A DNA stretch of 64,000 nt from Streptomyces sp. SUK 48 (GCF_009650765.1 NZ_CP045740.1:5246001-5310000); one strand, 5' to 3'; positions 16,372 through 25,765 are shown, counted from the first letter of the stretch. Numbers and translations: made by a program. The notes: generated by a model not told the origin, from the sequence alone.

Positions 16372-17532
16372 TCAGCCCGCCAGGCCCAACTCCCGGGCGA
16401 TCAGCATCCGCTGGACCTCGCTCGTGCCCTCGCCGATCTCCAGGATCTTGGAGTCGCGCCACATGCGGGCCACCGGGTACTCGTTCATGAAGCCGTAGCC
16501 GCCGTGGACCTGGGTGGCCTCGCGGGCGTTGTCGACCGCGATCGTCGACGAGTACAGCTTGGCCATCGCCGCCTCCTTCTTGAAGGGCTCGCCCGCGACC
16601 AGCCGGTAGGCGGCGTCGCGCCAGGCGAGACGGGCGGTGTACGCCTTCATCTCCATGTCGGCGATCTTGAACTGGATCGCCTGGTTGGCGCCGATCGGGC
16701 GGCCGAAGGCGTGCCGCTCCTTGGCGTACTTCACCGACTCGTCCACACAGCCCTGCGCCAGACCCGTCGCGAGCGCGGCGATGGCGATGCGGCCCTCGTC
16801 CAGGATGCGCAGGAACTGGGCGTAGCCCCGGCCCTCCTGGCCGACCAGGTTGGCGGCGGGCACGCGGACGTCCACGAAGGAGAGTTCACGGGTGTCCGAG
16901 GCGTTCCAGCCGACCTTGGAGTACGGCGCCGCGACCGTGAAGCCCGGGGTGCCGGACGGCACGAGGATCGAGGAGATCAGCGGCTTGCCGTCGGGCTTGC
17001 GGCCGGTGACCGCGGTGACCGTGACCAGCCCGGTGATGTCCGTGCCCGAGTTGGTGATGAAGCACTTGGTGCCGTTGATCACCCATTCGTCGGTGTCGGG
17101 GTCGAGCCGGGCCGTCGTCCGCGTACCACCCGCGTCCGAGCCGCAGTCCGGTTCGGTCAGGCCGAAGCCGCCGAGGATCTCGCCCGCGCACAGCCGGGGC
17201 AGCCACTCGCGCTTCTGCTCCTCGGTGCCGAAGAGATGGATCGGCATCGCGCCCAGCGAGACACCGGCCTCCAGGGTGATCGCCACCGAGGAGTCCACCC
17301 GGGCCAGCTCCTCCAGGGCGATGCCGAGCGCCAGGTAGTCGCCGCCCATGCCGCCGTACTCCTCCGGGAACGGCAGCCCGAACAGTCCCATCCGGCCCAT
17401 CTCGCGCACGATCTCGTACGGGAATTCGTGCCGCTCGTAGAAGTCGCCGATCTTCGGCGCCACGACGTCGTGCGCGAACTCCTCGACCGTACGGCGGAGT
17501 TCCTCCAGCTCGGGGCTGAGGCGGTGGTCCAT
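16372..17532 (-). CDS. Acyl-CoA dehydrogenase, probably isovaleryl/short-branched type (AcdH-like)
   Basis: A 386-residue FAD enzyme that makes the 2,3-enoyl-CoA, here most likely in branched-chain amino-acid breakdown. The family blocks 'GLTEPDCGSDAGG', 'CFITNSGTD', 'YAKERHAFGRPIG' and 'EIGEGTSEVQRM' are present, and the last keeps the Glu at the usual short/medium-chain catalytic position. ATG 17532 is chosen, with AAGGA 12 bases upstream. A GTG at 17541 would overlap the HMG-CoA lyase stop (GTGA) but has too little spacing to a ribosome site. It is the last gene of a four-gene operon with HMG-CoA lyase and both carboxylase subunits, which supports leucine catabolism. Confidence 0.92.
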   Translation of the reverse strand: MDHRLSPELEELRRTVEEFAHDVVAPKIGDFYERHEFPYEIVREMGRMGLFGLPFPEEYGGMGGDYLALGIALEELARVDSSVAITLEAGVSLGAMPIHLFGTEEQKREWLPRLCAGEILGGFGLTEPDCGSDAGGTRTTARLDPDTDEWVINGTKCFITNSGTDITGLVTVTAVTGRKPDGKPLISSILVPSGTPGFTVAAPYSKVGWNASDTRELSFVDVRVPAANLVGQEGRGYAQFLRILDEGRIAIAALATGLAQGCVDESVKYAKERHAFGRPIGANQAIQFKIADMEMKAYTARLAWRDAAYRLVAGEPFKKEAAMAKLYSSTIAVDNAREATQVHGGYGFMNEYPVARMWRDSKILEIGEGTSEVQRMLIARELGLAG

Positions 17533-17537
17533 GCTGA

Positions 17538-18482
17538 TCACTGGTCCTTGTGGGAGAGGGCGCGGACGGTACGCGAGGGGCTGGGCCGGTCCAGGTGGGC
17601 GGCCATCCACACGCTGGTGGCGGTCAGCCGGCCGAGGTCGACGCCGGTCTCGATGCCGAGGCCGTGCAGCATCCAGACCAGGTCCTCGGTGGCGAGGTTG
17701 CCGGTGGCGGACTTGGCGTACGGGCAGCCGCCGAGCCCGCCGGCGGACGCGTCGACCGTCGTCACGCCGTGCTCCAGGGCCGCGTAGGTGTTCGCGAGCG
17801 CCTGTCCGTAGGTGTCGTGGAAGTGCACGCCGATCTCGTTGGTCGGCACGCCCTCCTCGTTGAGCAGGTTCAGGAGTTCCTGGACATGCCCGGGGGTGGC
17901 CACGCCGATGGTGTCGCCGAGGCTCAGCTCGTCGCAGCCCATGTCCCGCAGGGCGGTGCACACGCGGGCGACCTGGTGCAGCGGGACCGCGCCCTCCCAC
18001 GGGTCGCCGAAGCACATGGAGACATAGCCGCGCACCCGCGCGCCCGCGTCCCTGGCCTGGCGCACCACGGGCTCGAACACCGCGAGGGACTCGTCCACCG
18101 TGCGGTTGAGGTTGGCCTTGGCGAAGGACTCGGTGGCGCTGGCGAACACCGCGATCCGGTCCGCGCCGAGGGCCAGCGCCCGGTCCAGGCCGCGCCGGTT
18201 GGGCACCAGGACGGGCAGCTCGACGCCGGGCAGCTCGCGCACCCGCGGGAACAGCTCTTCCGCGTCCGCGAGTTGGGGCACCCACTTGGGGTGCACGAAG
18301 CTCGTCGCCTCGATGGTCGTCAGGCCCGCCTCGGCGAGGCGGCGGATGAACTCCGCCTTCACCTCGGTCGGTACGGCACCCTTCTCGTTCTGCAGCCCGT
18401 CGCGCGCGCCGACCTCGTAGATCCGCACCCGGGCGGGCAGGTCCGAGGCCGGTACGACCATGGGCAGTCGCTCGGTGCTCAC
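17538..18482 (-). CDS. Hydroxymethylglutaryl-CoA lyase
   Basis: A 314-residue DRE-TIM enzyme that cleaves HMG-CoA to acetoacetate and acetyl-CoA, the last step of leucine breakdown. 'GARDGLQNEKG' gives the metal and catalytic Arg-Asp near residue 25. 'GVHFHDTYGQALAN' carries the metal His residues. 'SAGGLGGCPYAKSATGN' is the active-site signature with the catalytic Cys. The start is GTG 18482, overlapping the stop of the carboxylase alpha gene by four bases (GTGA), so translation is coupled. Confidence 0.93.
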   Translation of the reverse strand: MSTERLPMVVPASDLPARVRIYEVGARDGLQNEKGAVPTEVKAEFIRRLAEAGLTTIEATSFVHPKWVPQLADAEELFPRVRELPGVELPVLVPNRRGLDRALALGADRIAVFASATESFAKANLNRTVDESLAVFEPVVRQARDAGARVRGYVSMCFGDPWEGAVPLHQVARVCTALRDMGCDELSLGDTIGVATPGHVQELLNLLNEEGVPTNEIGVHFHDTYGQALANTYAALEHGVTTVDASAGGLGGCPYAKSATGNLATEDLVWMLHGLGIETGVDLGRLTATSVWMAAHLDRPSPSRTVRALSHKDQ

Positions 18483-20391
18483 GGGGTCTCCTCCGTCGGC
18501 GCGATGACGGCCAGCACCTGGTCCATGGCGACCGTGGTGCCCGGTGTGACGTCCAGCTCGGCGACCGTGCCCGCGTGCGGGGCGGAGATGACGTGCTCCA
18601 TCTTCATCGCCTCCACCACCAGCAGGCTCTGCCCGGCGGCCACGTCGTCCCCGACGGCGACCTTGACGACGGTCACCGTGCCGGGCATCGGCGCGGTCAG
18701 CGAGTCGGCGCCCGCGTGCGCCGCCTGGGACAGCGACTCGGCCACCGGGTCGTGGTCGCGCACCTGCCAGGCGTCGCCGTCCCGGCCGATCCAGTCACCG
18801 GCGCGGCGGAAGGTGTGCCGCAGCCCGTCGAGGGTGACGGCGACCGTGTCGCCGGTGACGGTGGCGGTGCCGCGCGGGGTGTACGACACCGGGTCCTGGG
18901 CCCGCAGGTGGAAGGCGGGCGGCTTCGGGGTGCCGCCGAGCCGCCAGCCGCTCGGCACCGAGAAGGGGTCGGTCCAGCCCCGCCCGCGGGCCTCAGCTCC
19001 TCCAGGCGTACGGCCGCCGCCGCCTCGTACACCTCCTCCGGCACGTCCGTCGTGACCAGGTCGTCCACCGCCCGCTCCACCAGACCGGTGTCCAGCTCGC
19101 CCGCCACCACGTCCGGGTGGGCGAGGAGCCGGCGCAGGAAGCCCGCGTTCGTCTGCACGCCCAGCGTGACCGTCTCCGCGAGCGCCGCCCGGAGCCTGCG
19201 CAGCGCGGTCGCGCGGTCGGGGCCGTACGCGATCACCTTGGCGAGCATCGGGTCGTACAGGCTGCCGACCTCGGTGCCCTCGCTGAGCCCGGAGTCGGTG
19301 CGCACGCCGTCGCCCCGCGGCTCGTCCAGCAGCAGGACCGTGCCGCCGGAGGGCAGGAAGCCGCGGGCCGGGTCCTCGGCGCAGATCCGGGCCTCGACCG
19401 CGTGCCCGGTCAGCGTCACGTCGTCCTGGGTGAAGCCCAGCGGCTCGCCGGCGGCCACCCGCAGCTGCCACTCGACCAGGTCCAGGCCGGTCACCAGCTC
19501 GGTGACCGGGTGCTCCACCTGGAGCCGGGTGTTCATCTCCATGAAGTAGTACTGCGCGGGGTCGCTGCCCGGCACGATGAACTCGACCGTGCCCGCGCCC
19601 CGGTAGCCGCAGGAGCGGGCCGCCTGCACGGCCGCCTCGCCCATCGCCGCGCGCGTGGCCTCGTCCAGGAGGACGCTCGGCGCCTCCTCGATGATCTTCT
19701 GGTGGCGGCGCTGGAGGGAGCACTCGCGCTCGCCGAGGTGCACGACATTGCCGTGGCCGTCGGCCAGCACCTGGATCTCGATGTGCCGGGGGCGGTCGAT
19801 CCACCGCTCCACCAGCAGGGTGTCGTCGCCGAAGGAGGCGCGGGCCTCGCGGCGGGCGGCGGCGATCTCCTCGTCCAGCACGGCGAGGTCCCGCACCAGG
19901 CGCATGCCCTTGCCGCCACCGCCGGCCGACGGCTTCAGCAGCACCGGCGGGCCCAGCGTGCGGGCGGCGTCGGCGAGTTCGGGGTCGCGGCCGCCGGGGA
20001 CCACCGGCACGCCGGCGGCCGCCACCGTCTCCTTGGCGCGGATCTTGTCGCCCATCAGCGCGATGGCGTCGGCCGAGGGGCCGATGAAGACCAGGCCCGC
20101 CTCCTCGCAGGCGCGCGCGAAGGCGGCGTTCTCGGCGAGGAAGCCGTAGCCCGGGTGGACGGCCTGCGCGCCGGTGCGGGCCGCGGCCTCCAGCAGCCGC
20201 TCCACCGACAGATAGCTCTCCGCCGCGGGCGCCGGGCCGATCCGGACCGCCGTGTCGGCCTCCCGGACGTGCCGCGCTCCCGCGTCGGCGTCGGAGAAGA
20301 CCGCCACCGAGCGCACGCCCAGCTCGCGGAGCGTACGGATGACCCGTACGGCGATCTCGCCCCGGTTGGCGACCAGCACTGTGTCGAACAC
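18479..20391 (-). pseudogene. Biotin-dependent acyl-CoA carboxylase alpha subunit (methylcrotonyl-CoA type), frameshifted
   Basis: The gene starts at GTG 20391 (GAGGAGGGG upstream, 11 bases after the beta-subunit stop) with '[19 protein letters not shown]' and reads through the whole biotin carboxylase: '[14 protein letters not shown]' ATP loop, '[14 protein letters not shown]' active site. Near 18975-18990 the frame breaks inside a GGGCGGGG stretch (minus strand). The remaining biotin-carrier end 'VVEAMKMEHVISAPHAG' lies one frame over and ends at 18479. One added G restores a 637-residue protein through '[17 protein letters not shown]'. Both halves are intact, so an assembly error is quite likely. 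If real, the biotinyl domain is lost and the carboxylase is dead. Confidence 0.85.
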
Positions 20392-20402
20392 GGTTCCCCT
20401 CC

Positions 20403-22019
20403 TCACATCCGGAAGACGCCGAACTGGGGCTCTCCCAGTGGCGCGTTGGCGCAGGCCGTCAGGGCGAGTCCGAGCACCTGACGGGTCTCCATCGGGTCGA
20501 TCACGCCGTCGTCCCACAGCCGGGCGGTCGCGTAGTAGGCGCTGCCCTGGGTCTCGTACTGCGCGCGGACCGGCGCCTTGAACGTCTCCTCGTCCTCGGC
20601 GGACCAGCTCTCGCCGCGGCCCTCCAGCTGGTCGCGCTTGACCGTGGCGAGGACGCTGGCGGCCTGCTCGCCGCCCATGACGGAGATCTTGGCGTTGGGC
20701 CACATCCACAGGAAGCGGGGGGAGTAGGCCCGGCCGCACATCGAGTAGTTGCCCGCGCCGTACGAACCGCCGACCACGACCGTCAGCTTGGGCACCCGGG
20801 TGCAGGCCACCGCGGTCACCATCTTGGCGCCGTGCTTGGCGATGCCGCCCGCCTCGTAGTCCTTGCCCACCATGAAGCCGGAGATGTTCTGGAGAAACAC
20901 CAGCGGGATGCCGCGCTGGTCGCACAGCTCGATGAAGTGCGCGCCCTTCTGAGCGGACTCGGCGAACAGGATGCCGTTGTTGGCGACGATCCCGACCGGG
21001 TGGCCGTGGATGCGCGCGAAGCCGGTGACGAGCGTCTGGCCGTACTCGCTCTTGAACTCGGCGAACCGGGAGCCGTCGACCACGCGGGCGATGATCTCCC
21101 GGACGTCGTACGGCGTGCGGGGGTCGACCGGCACCGCGCCGTACAGCCCCGCCGGGTCGACCTTCGGCTCGACGGCCGCGGTGACCTCCCAGGGCAGCGG
21201 CCGGCGGGCCGGGAGGGTGGCGACGATGTTCCGGACGATGCGCAGGGCGTGCGCGTCGTCCTCCGCGAGATGGTCGGTGACGCCGGAGATCCGGGAGTGG
21301 ACCTCGCCGCCGCCCAGCTCCTCCGCGGTGACCACCTCGCCGGTGGCCGCCTTCACCAGCGGGGGGCCGCCCAGGAAGATGGTGCCCTGGTTGCGGACGA
21401 TGACCGCTTCGTCGCTCATCGCCGGGACGTACGCGCCGCCCGCCGTGCAGGAGCCGAGGACGGCCGCGATCTGCGGGATGCCCGCGCCGGACATCCGGGC
21501 CTGGTTGTAGAAGATCCGCCCGAAGTGCTCGCGGTCCGGGAAGACCTCGTCCTGCATCGGCAGGAAGGCGCCGCCGGAGTCGACCAGGTAGACGCAGGGC
21601 AGCCGGTTGTCGAGGGCCACCTCCTGGGCGCGCAGGTGCTTCTTCACCGTCATCGGGTAGTACGTGCCGCCCTTGACGGTCGCGTCATTGGCGACGATCA
21701 CGCACTCGCGCCCGCTGACCCGGCCGATCCCGGCGATCACGCCGGCGGCCGGCGCCTGCCCCTCGTACAGCCCGTCGGCCGCGAGGGGGGCCAGTTCCAG
21801 GAACGGCGAGCCCGGATCGAGGAGTGTGTCGACCCTGTCCCTCGGCAGCAGCTTGCCGCGCGCGGTGTGCCGGGCCCGCGCCCGCTCCCCGCCGCCGAGC
21901 GCCGCCGCGGCGAGCTTGCCGCGCAGCTCCTCGACCAGCGCGAGATGGGCCCCTTCATTGGCCCGCCAGGCTTCCGACGCGGGCTCTGCCGCGCTCCGGA
22001 GCTCCGGTGCCTCCTGCAT
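20403..22019 (-). CDS. Acyl-CoA carboxylase beta subunit (carboxyltransferase), methylcrotonyl-CoA type
   Basis: A 538-residue carboxyltransferase with the N- and C-terminal crotonase-like halves of the AccD/PccB/MccB family. '[17 protein letters not shown]' and '[16 protein letters not shown]' in the first half resemble methylcrotonyl-CoA carboxylase beta rather than propionyl-CoA carboxylase. '[20 protein letters not shown]' in the second half fits this too. With the alpha subunit it would carboxylate 3-methylcrotonyl-CoA to 3-methylglutaconyl-CoA. It heads the minus-strand operon. A divergent TetR gene and a shared inverted repeat lie upstream. The hydratase of the leucine pathway is not in this window. 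Confidence 0.92.
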   Translation of the reverse strand: MQEAPELRSAAEPASEAWRANEGAHLALVEELRGKLAAAALGGGERARARHTARGKLLPRDRVDTLLDPGSPFLELAPLAADGLYEGQAPAAGVIAGIGRVSGRECVIVANDATVKGGTYYPMTVKKHLRAQEVALDNRLPCVYLVDSGGAFLPMQDEVFPDREHFGRIFYNQARMSGAGIPQIAAVLGSCTAGGAYVPAMSDEAVIVRNQGTIFLGGPPLVKAATGEVVTAEELGGGEVHSRISGVTDHLAEDDAHALRIVRNIVATLPARRPLPWEVTAAVEPKVDPAGLYGAVPVDPRTPYDVREIIARVVDGSRFAEFKSEYGQTLVTGFARIHGHPVGIVANNGILFAESAQKGAHFIELCDQRGIPLVFLQNISGFMVGKDYEAGGIAKHGAKMVTAVACTRVPKLTVVVGGSYGAGNYSMCGRAYSPRFLWMWPNAKISVMGGEQAASVLATVKRDQLEGRGESWSAEDEETFKAPVRAQYETQGSAYYATARLWDDGVIDPMETRQVLGLALTACANAPLGEPQFGVFRM

Positions 22020-22059
22020 CCTGCGGTCCCCTCACCCGGTGCTCGAACCGGTTAATGAG

Positions 22060-22085
22060 CGTTAACCATTTCCCTCAGGTTAACG
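22060..22085. promoter_or_regulatory. TetR-type operator between carboxylase and tetR
   Basis: CGTTAACC (22060-22067) and GGTTAACG (22078-22085) are perfect inverted arms around ten bases. Weaker symmetry continues outward (22050-22095). It lies centrally in the 97-base divergent intergenic region, so the adjacent TetR protein probably binds here and controls both directions. Confidence 0.75.
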
Positions 22086-22116
22086 ACCGCTAACCGCGCT
22101 GTCTAGAATCGTCCTC

Positions 22117-22710
22117 ATGGCCAGAACCGACGCCCCGACCCGCCGCGAGCAGATCCTCAAGGAGGCCGCCCGCCTCTTCGCCGAGCGCGGCTTCCACGGC
22201 GTCGGTGTGGACGAGATAGGGGCGGCCGTCGGCATCAGCGGCCCCGGCCTCTACCGGCACTTCCCGGGCAAGGACGCGATGCTCGCCGAGCTGCTCGTCG
22301 GCATCAGCGGCCAGCTGCTCACCGGGGCCAGGCGGCGGCTCGCGGAGGCCGACGGGGACGCCCGCGCCACCGCGGTCCTGGACTCCCTGATCGAGGGCCA
22401 TATCGACTTCGCCCTGGACGACCGGCCGCTGATCACCCTGCACGACCGCGAGCTGGACCGGCTGCGCGACAGCGACCGCAAGCTGGTGCGCCAGCTCCAG
22501 CGGCAGTACGTGGAGCTCTGGGTGGGCGTGGTCCGCGAGGTCTACCCGGCCCTGACCGAACCCACCGCCCGCTCCGCCGTCCACTCCGTCTTCGGCCTCC
22601 TCAACTCCACCCCCCACCTGGGCCGCGCGGGCACCCTCCCCGGCCGGGGGGCGACCTCGGAGCTGCTGCACCGGATGGCGAGGGGGGCGTTCGCGGCGGC
22701 GGGGGAGTGA
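22117..22710 (+). CDS. TetR-family regulator of the leucine/acyl-CoA gene cluster
   Basis: A 197-residue regulator. Residues about 8-55 are the TetR helix-turn-helix ('ILKEAARLFAERGFHG', 'VGISGPGLYRHFPGKDAML'). The C-terminal helical domain resembles those of acyl-CoA-responsive TetR proteins. It is transcribed away from the carboxylase operon, with one clear operator between, so it is probably a local repressor relieved by an acyl-CoA intermediate. This is inference from context. ATG 22117 gives the expected N-terminus. Confidence 0.9.
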   Translation: MARTDAPTRREQILKEAARLFAERGFHGVGVDEIGAAVGISGPGLYRHFPGKDAMLAELLVGISGQLLTGARRRLAEADGDARATAVLDSLIEGHIDFALDDRPLITLHDRELDRLRDSDRKLVRQLQRQYVELWVGVVREVYPALTEPTARSAVHSVFGLLNSTPHLGRAGTLPGRGATSELLHRMARGAFAAAGE

Positions 22711-22711
22711 C

Positions 22712-22885
22712 GTGGGCCACTGGGATCGGGTCGTGGACTACCCGGCCATGGGTATCGCGCACTGCCTGATCGTCGACCCCCGCACCGGAACTGGCCGGAA
22801 CCGGCCCGTCTGTCCGAGTGCCGCCCGCCTCGTGGCGCAACTCACCCTGGACGCCTCCCGTACCCACCGGTATCTTCGAAGCTGA
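22712..22885 (+). pseudogene. Remnant of a Uma2-family nuclease-like gene
   Basis: A 57-codon frame that begins right after the tetR stop reads 'VVDYPAMGIAHCLIVDPRTG'. This closely resembles the core of Uma2-family proteins (PD-(D/E)XK fold, common and multi-copy in Streptomyces), where 'YPAMGIPHYLIVDP' is followed by about 80 more residues. Here the text before and after this block is missing or unlike the family, so it is a decayed scrap rather than a working gene. No ribosome site is evident. The assignment is from memory of the family. Confidence 0.45.
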
Positions 22886-22941
22886 GCAAGCGCTTAGACA
22901 TGCCCGGTCCGGCATGCCCGAGGTACGTGGAGGTGGACGGC

Positions 22942-24099
22942 GTGCGCCGTACGGTGTTCAACGAGGATCACGAGGCGTTCCGGGAGACCCTGCGCGCCTT
23001 CATCGAGGCCGAGGTCGTACCGGTGTACGACGAGTGGTTCGCGGCGGGCCAGGCGCCCCGCGACTTCTACTACAAGCTCGGTGAGCTGGGCATCTTCGGC
23101 ATCAACGTGCCCGAGGAGTTCGGCGGCGCGGGCCTGGACAGCCACAAGTTCGAGGCCGTCCTCTACGAGGAGACCGCCCGCGCGGGCGTCCAGTTCGGCG
23201 GCTCCGGCGTGCATGTGCTGCTCGCCCTGCCGTACATCAAGATGCTGGCCACGGACGAGCAGAAGAAGCGCTACCTGCCGAAGTTCGTCTCCGGCGAGGA
23301 GATGTGGGCCATCGCGATGACGGAGCCGGGCACCGGTTCCGACCTCGCGGGCATGAAGTCCACCGCCAAGCTCAGCGAGGACGGCACCCACTACGTCCTC
23401 AACGGCGCCAAGACCTTCATCACCGGCGGTGTGCACGCCGACCGCGTGATCGTGTGCGCCCGCACCGCCGCGCCCACCGCCGAGGACCGCCGCCACGGCA
23501 TCTCCCTGTTCGCGGTGGACACCAAGTCCGAGGGCTACTCCGTCGGCCGCAAGCTGGACAAGCTGGGCCTGAAGACCTCCGACACCGCCGAGCTGGCCTT
23601 CGTGGACGTCAAGGTCCCCGTCGAGGACCTGCTGGGCGAGGAGAACAAGGGCTTCTCCTACCTCGGCCACAACCTCGCCTCCGAGCGCTGGGGCATCGCG
23701 TTCGGCGCCTACGCGCAGGCCAAGGCCGCCGTCCGGTTCGCCAAGCAGTACGTGCAGGAGCGCACCGTCTTCGGCAAGCCGGTCGCCCACTTCCAGAACA
23801 CCAAGTTCGAGCTGGCCGCCTGCCAGGCCGAGGTGGACGCCGCCGAGGCCGTCGCCGACCGCGCCACCGAGGCCCTGGACGCCGGCGAGCTGACCCCGGC
23901 CGAGGCCGCCTCCGCCAAGCTGTTCTGCACCGAGGTCGCGCACCGCGTCATCGACCGCTGCCTCCAGCTGCACGGCGGCTACGGGTACATGAACGAGTAC
24001 CCGATCGCCCGCCTGTACGCGGACAACCGCGTCAACCGCATCTACGGCGGCACCAGCGAGATCATGAAGACGATCATCGCCAAGGACATGGGCCTGTAA
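22942..24099 (+). CDS. Acyl-CoA dehydrogenase, second copy
   Basis: A 385-residue FAD-dependent dehydrogenase. GTG 22942 is chosen because GGAGG lies eight bases upstream and the next residues 'RRTVFNEDHEAFRETLRAF' match the usual N-terminus. An in-frame ATG at 22900 is less likely. 'MTEPGTGSDLAGM', 'FITGGVHADRVIV' and 'QLHGGYGYMNEYPIARLY' are clear family blocks. Near the end 'IYGGTSEIMKTI' has Gly where short-chain enzymes have the catalytic Glu. 'LASERWGIAFG' supplies a Glu where long-chain and isovaleryl types keep their base. It probably forms a transcript with the thioesterase 36 bases downstream. Confidence 0.93.
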   Translation: MRRTVFNEDHEAFRETLRAFIEAEVVPVYDEWFAAGQAPRDFYYKLGELGIFGINVPEEFGGAGLDSHKFEAVLYEETARAGVQFGGSGVHVLLALPYIKMLATDEQKKRYLPKFVSGEEMWAIAMTEPGTGSDLAGMKSTAKLSEDGTHYVLNGAKTFITGGVHADRVIVCARTAAPTAEDRRHGISLFAVDTKSEGYSVGRKLDKLGLKTSDTAELAFVDVKVPVEDLLGEENKGFSYLGHNLASERWGIAFGAYAQAKAAVRFAKQYVQERTVFGKPVAHFQNTKFELAACQAEVDAAEAVADRATEALDAGELTPAEAASAKLFCTEVAHRVIDRCLQLHGGYGYMNEYPIARLYADNRVNRIYGGTSEIMKTIIAKDMGL

Positions 24100-24135
24100 G
24101 GACCCGGCCCTCACGGCCCGGTACAACTGATCGCC

Positions 24136-25002
24136 ATGAGCCAGGCACTCCAGGACCTCCTCGATCTGCTCGACCTCGAACAGATCGAGGAGGACATCTT
24201 CCGCGGCCGGTCCCGCTCCGCCGTCGTCCCCCGCGTCTTCGGCGGGCAGGTCGCGGCGCAGGCGCTGGTCGCCGCCGGGCGCACGGTCCCCGCGGACCGT
24301 CCCGCCCACTCCCTGCACGCGTACTTCCTGCGCCCCGGCGACCCCGGCGCGCCCATCGTCTACACCGTCGACCGCATCCGCGACGGCCGGTCCTTCACCA
24401 CCCGCCGCGTGGTCGCCGTCCAGCACGGCAAGCCGATCTTCCATCTCTCGGCGTCCTTCCAGACGTACGAGGAGGGACTCGAACACCAGGCGCCGATGCC
24501 CTCGGCGCCCGACCCGGCGACCCTGCCGACCTCCCACGAGCGGCTGCGCGGCTACGGCCATCTCGCCCCCGACGTGGTGGCACGCTTCCTGGAGGCACGC
24601 GAGGCGGTCGACCTGCGCTACGTGGACGAGCCGCCCTACGGCCGCTACGGCGAGCCGCGCGAGCCGCACAGCCAGGTGTGGTTCCGCACCAACGGCAAGC
24701 TGGACGACGACCCCCTGCTGCACGTCGTCCTCGCCACCTACGTGTCCGACATGACCCTCCTCGACTCCGTGCTGCTCGCGCACGGCCGCGGCGGCTGGGC
24801 GGTCGGCGACGTGGTGGGCGCCTCCCTGGACCACGCGATGTGGTTCCACCGCCCCTTCCGCGCCGACGAATGGCTGCTGTACGACCAGGAGTCGCCCTCC
24901 GCGCACGGCGGCCGCGGCCTCGGCCAGGCCCGGATATACACCCAGGACGGGCAGCTGGCCATCACCGTCATCCAGGAGGGTGTCGTCCGCGTCCCGCGCT
25001 AG
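24136..25002 (+). CDS. tesB: Acyl-CoA thioesterase II
   Basis: A 288-residue double-hotdog thioesterase that hydrolyses acyl-CoA to free acid and CoA. 'RVFGGQVAAQALVAAGRTV' near residue 35 is the first hotdog signature. 'GASLDHAMWFHRPFRADEW' near residue 235 is the second, with the catalytic Asp. Length is normal for TesB. It follows the acyl-CoA dehydrogenase by 36 bases in the same direction. Confidence 0.93.
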   Translation: MSQALQDLLDLLDLEQIEEDIFRGRSRSAVVPRVFGGQVAAQALVAAGRTVPADRPAHSLHAYFLRPGDPGAPIVYTVDRIRDGRSFTTRRVVAVQHGKPIFHLSASFQTYEEGLEHQAPMPSAPDPATLPTSHERLRGYGHLAPDVVARFLEAREAVDLRYVDEPPYGRYGEPREPHSQVWFRTNGKLDDDPLLHVVLATYVSDMTLLDSVLLAHGRGGWAVGDVVGASLDHAMWFHRPFRADEWLLYDQESPSAHGGRGLGQARIYTQDGQLAITVIQEGVVRVPR

Positions 25003-25309
25003 CCGGACGCGGACTGGTTTCCTGAGGTGCCAAGTGACGTGTGGGGTACTAGGCTCTCTGAGTGAAAGCCGCGAGTGCACGGTATGAGCGGCCGGCGAGG
25101 TTTCGGGACAACCTCTGACCTCAGCCGCGGCACCTGATGGCGCGCCAGCGTCCGGGTGGACCGCAGGCGTCGACCGTACAGACGTATCGTGCCCCACATT
25201 GATCTCGCGGTGACATCCGAAGACCGCGCCGCGCGTCGTTGAGCGCGGCGGCGGCCATCCACCTCGCCGTTCCCCTGGGGGCCGCGAGAGACGATGGAAG
25301 GTAATTCCC
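25003..25309 (+). other. 307-base intergenic region before the Gly/His-rich protein
   Basis: No credible gene lies here. The region is long enough for a structured 5' leader. I looked for features of the ydaO-type cyclic-di-AMP riboswitch that often precedes secreted wall proteins in Streptomyces and did not find them. GC-rich self-complementary stretches exist near 25226-25250, but no known RNA element can be named. GGAAGG just before 25310 is the ribosome site of the next gene. Confidence 0.5.
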
Positions 25310-25708
25310 ATGCGAGCAACACGCGCGCGGCGCCTCGTCGCGCTGTCCGCCACTGGCCTGCTGCTGGCAGGCGGAGCCGCGATCGGCGCGGCGGGCACCG
25401 CATCGGCCACCCCGTCCAACGTTCACAGCTCCTACAGCAGTGGCTGGGGCGGCGGCCACGGCGGTCACGGCGACCACGGCCGCGGAGGACACGGCGGCTG
25501 GTGGGGCAACGACGATGACGACTGGGGCTACGGCGGCTACGGCGGCTGGGGCTACGGCGGTCACGGCGGCTATGGCGGTCACGGCGGCTACGGCGGCTAC
25601 GGCGGTCATGGTGGCTACGGCGGCGGTGGTCACGGTGGCGGCGGCTACGGTGGCGGTGGCCACGGCGGTGGCGGCCACGGTGGCGGTGGCGGAGGCCACG
25701 GTCGCTGA
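25310..25708 (+). CDS. Secreted Gly/His/Tyr-rich repeat protein
   Basis: A 132-residue protein. Residues 1 to about 34 are a signal peptide (basic 'MRATRARR', hydrophobic core, 'ASA-TP' cleavage region). After a short spacer with 'NDDDDWG' the rest is built of Gly-Gly-Tyr/His repeats such as 'GGYGGHGGYGGYGGHGG' and 'GGGGHGGGGYGG'. No Cys is present. The repeated histidines could bind metal, and the sequence resembles structural or low-complexity surface proteins. Function is not known. GGAAGG precedes ATG 25310. It is a single gene followed by a terminator. Confidence 0.8.
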   Translation: MRATRARRLVALSATGLLLAGGAAIGAAGTASATPSNVHSSYSSGWGGGHGGHGDHGRGGHGGWWGNDDDDWGYGGYGGWGYGGHGGYGGHGGYGGYGGHGGYGGGGHGGGGYGGGGHGGGGHGGGGGGHGR

Positions 25709-25733
25709 GCCGGGTCCCGACCCGATGTGACAC

Positions 25734-25765
25734 GATGTGCGGCTCCGTACGCGGGGCCGCACATC
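25734..25765 (+). terminator. Terminator after the Gly/His-rich gene
   Basis: GATGTGCGGCTCC pairs with GGGGCCGCACATC (one mismatch) around a six-base loop, followed by CCTTT. It lies 26 bases after the stop. Confidence 0.75.

Noticed and set aside
25003..25309. ydaO-type cyclic-di-AMP riboswitch before the secreted Gly/His-rich protein
   Set aside because: The conserved sequence blocks of that riboswitch could not be found in this leader.
22894..25419. An 841-codon open frame antisense to the acyl-CoA dehydrogenase and tesB
   Set aside because: It covers two clear genes in reverse, has low-complexity composition, and no recognisable domain.
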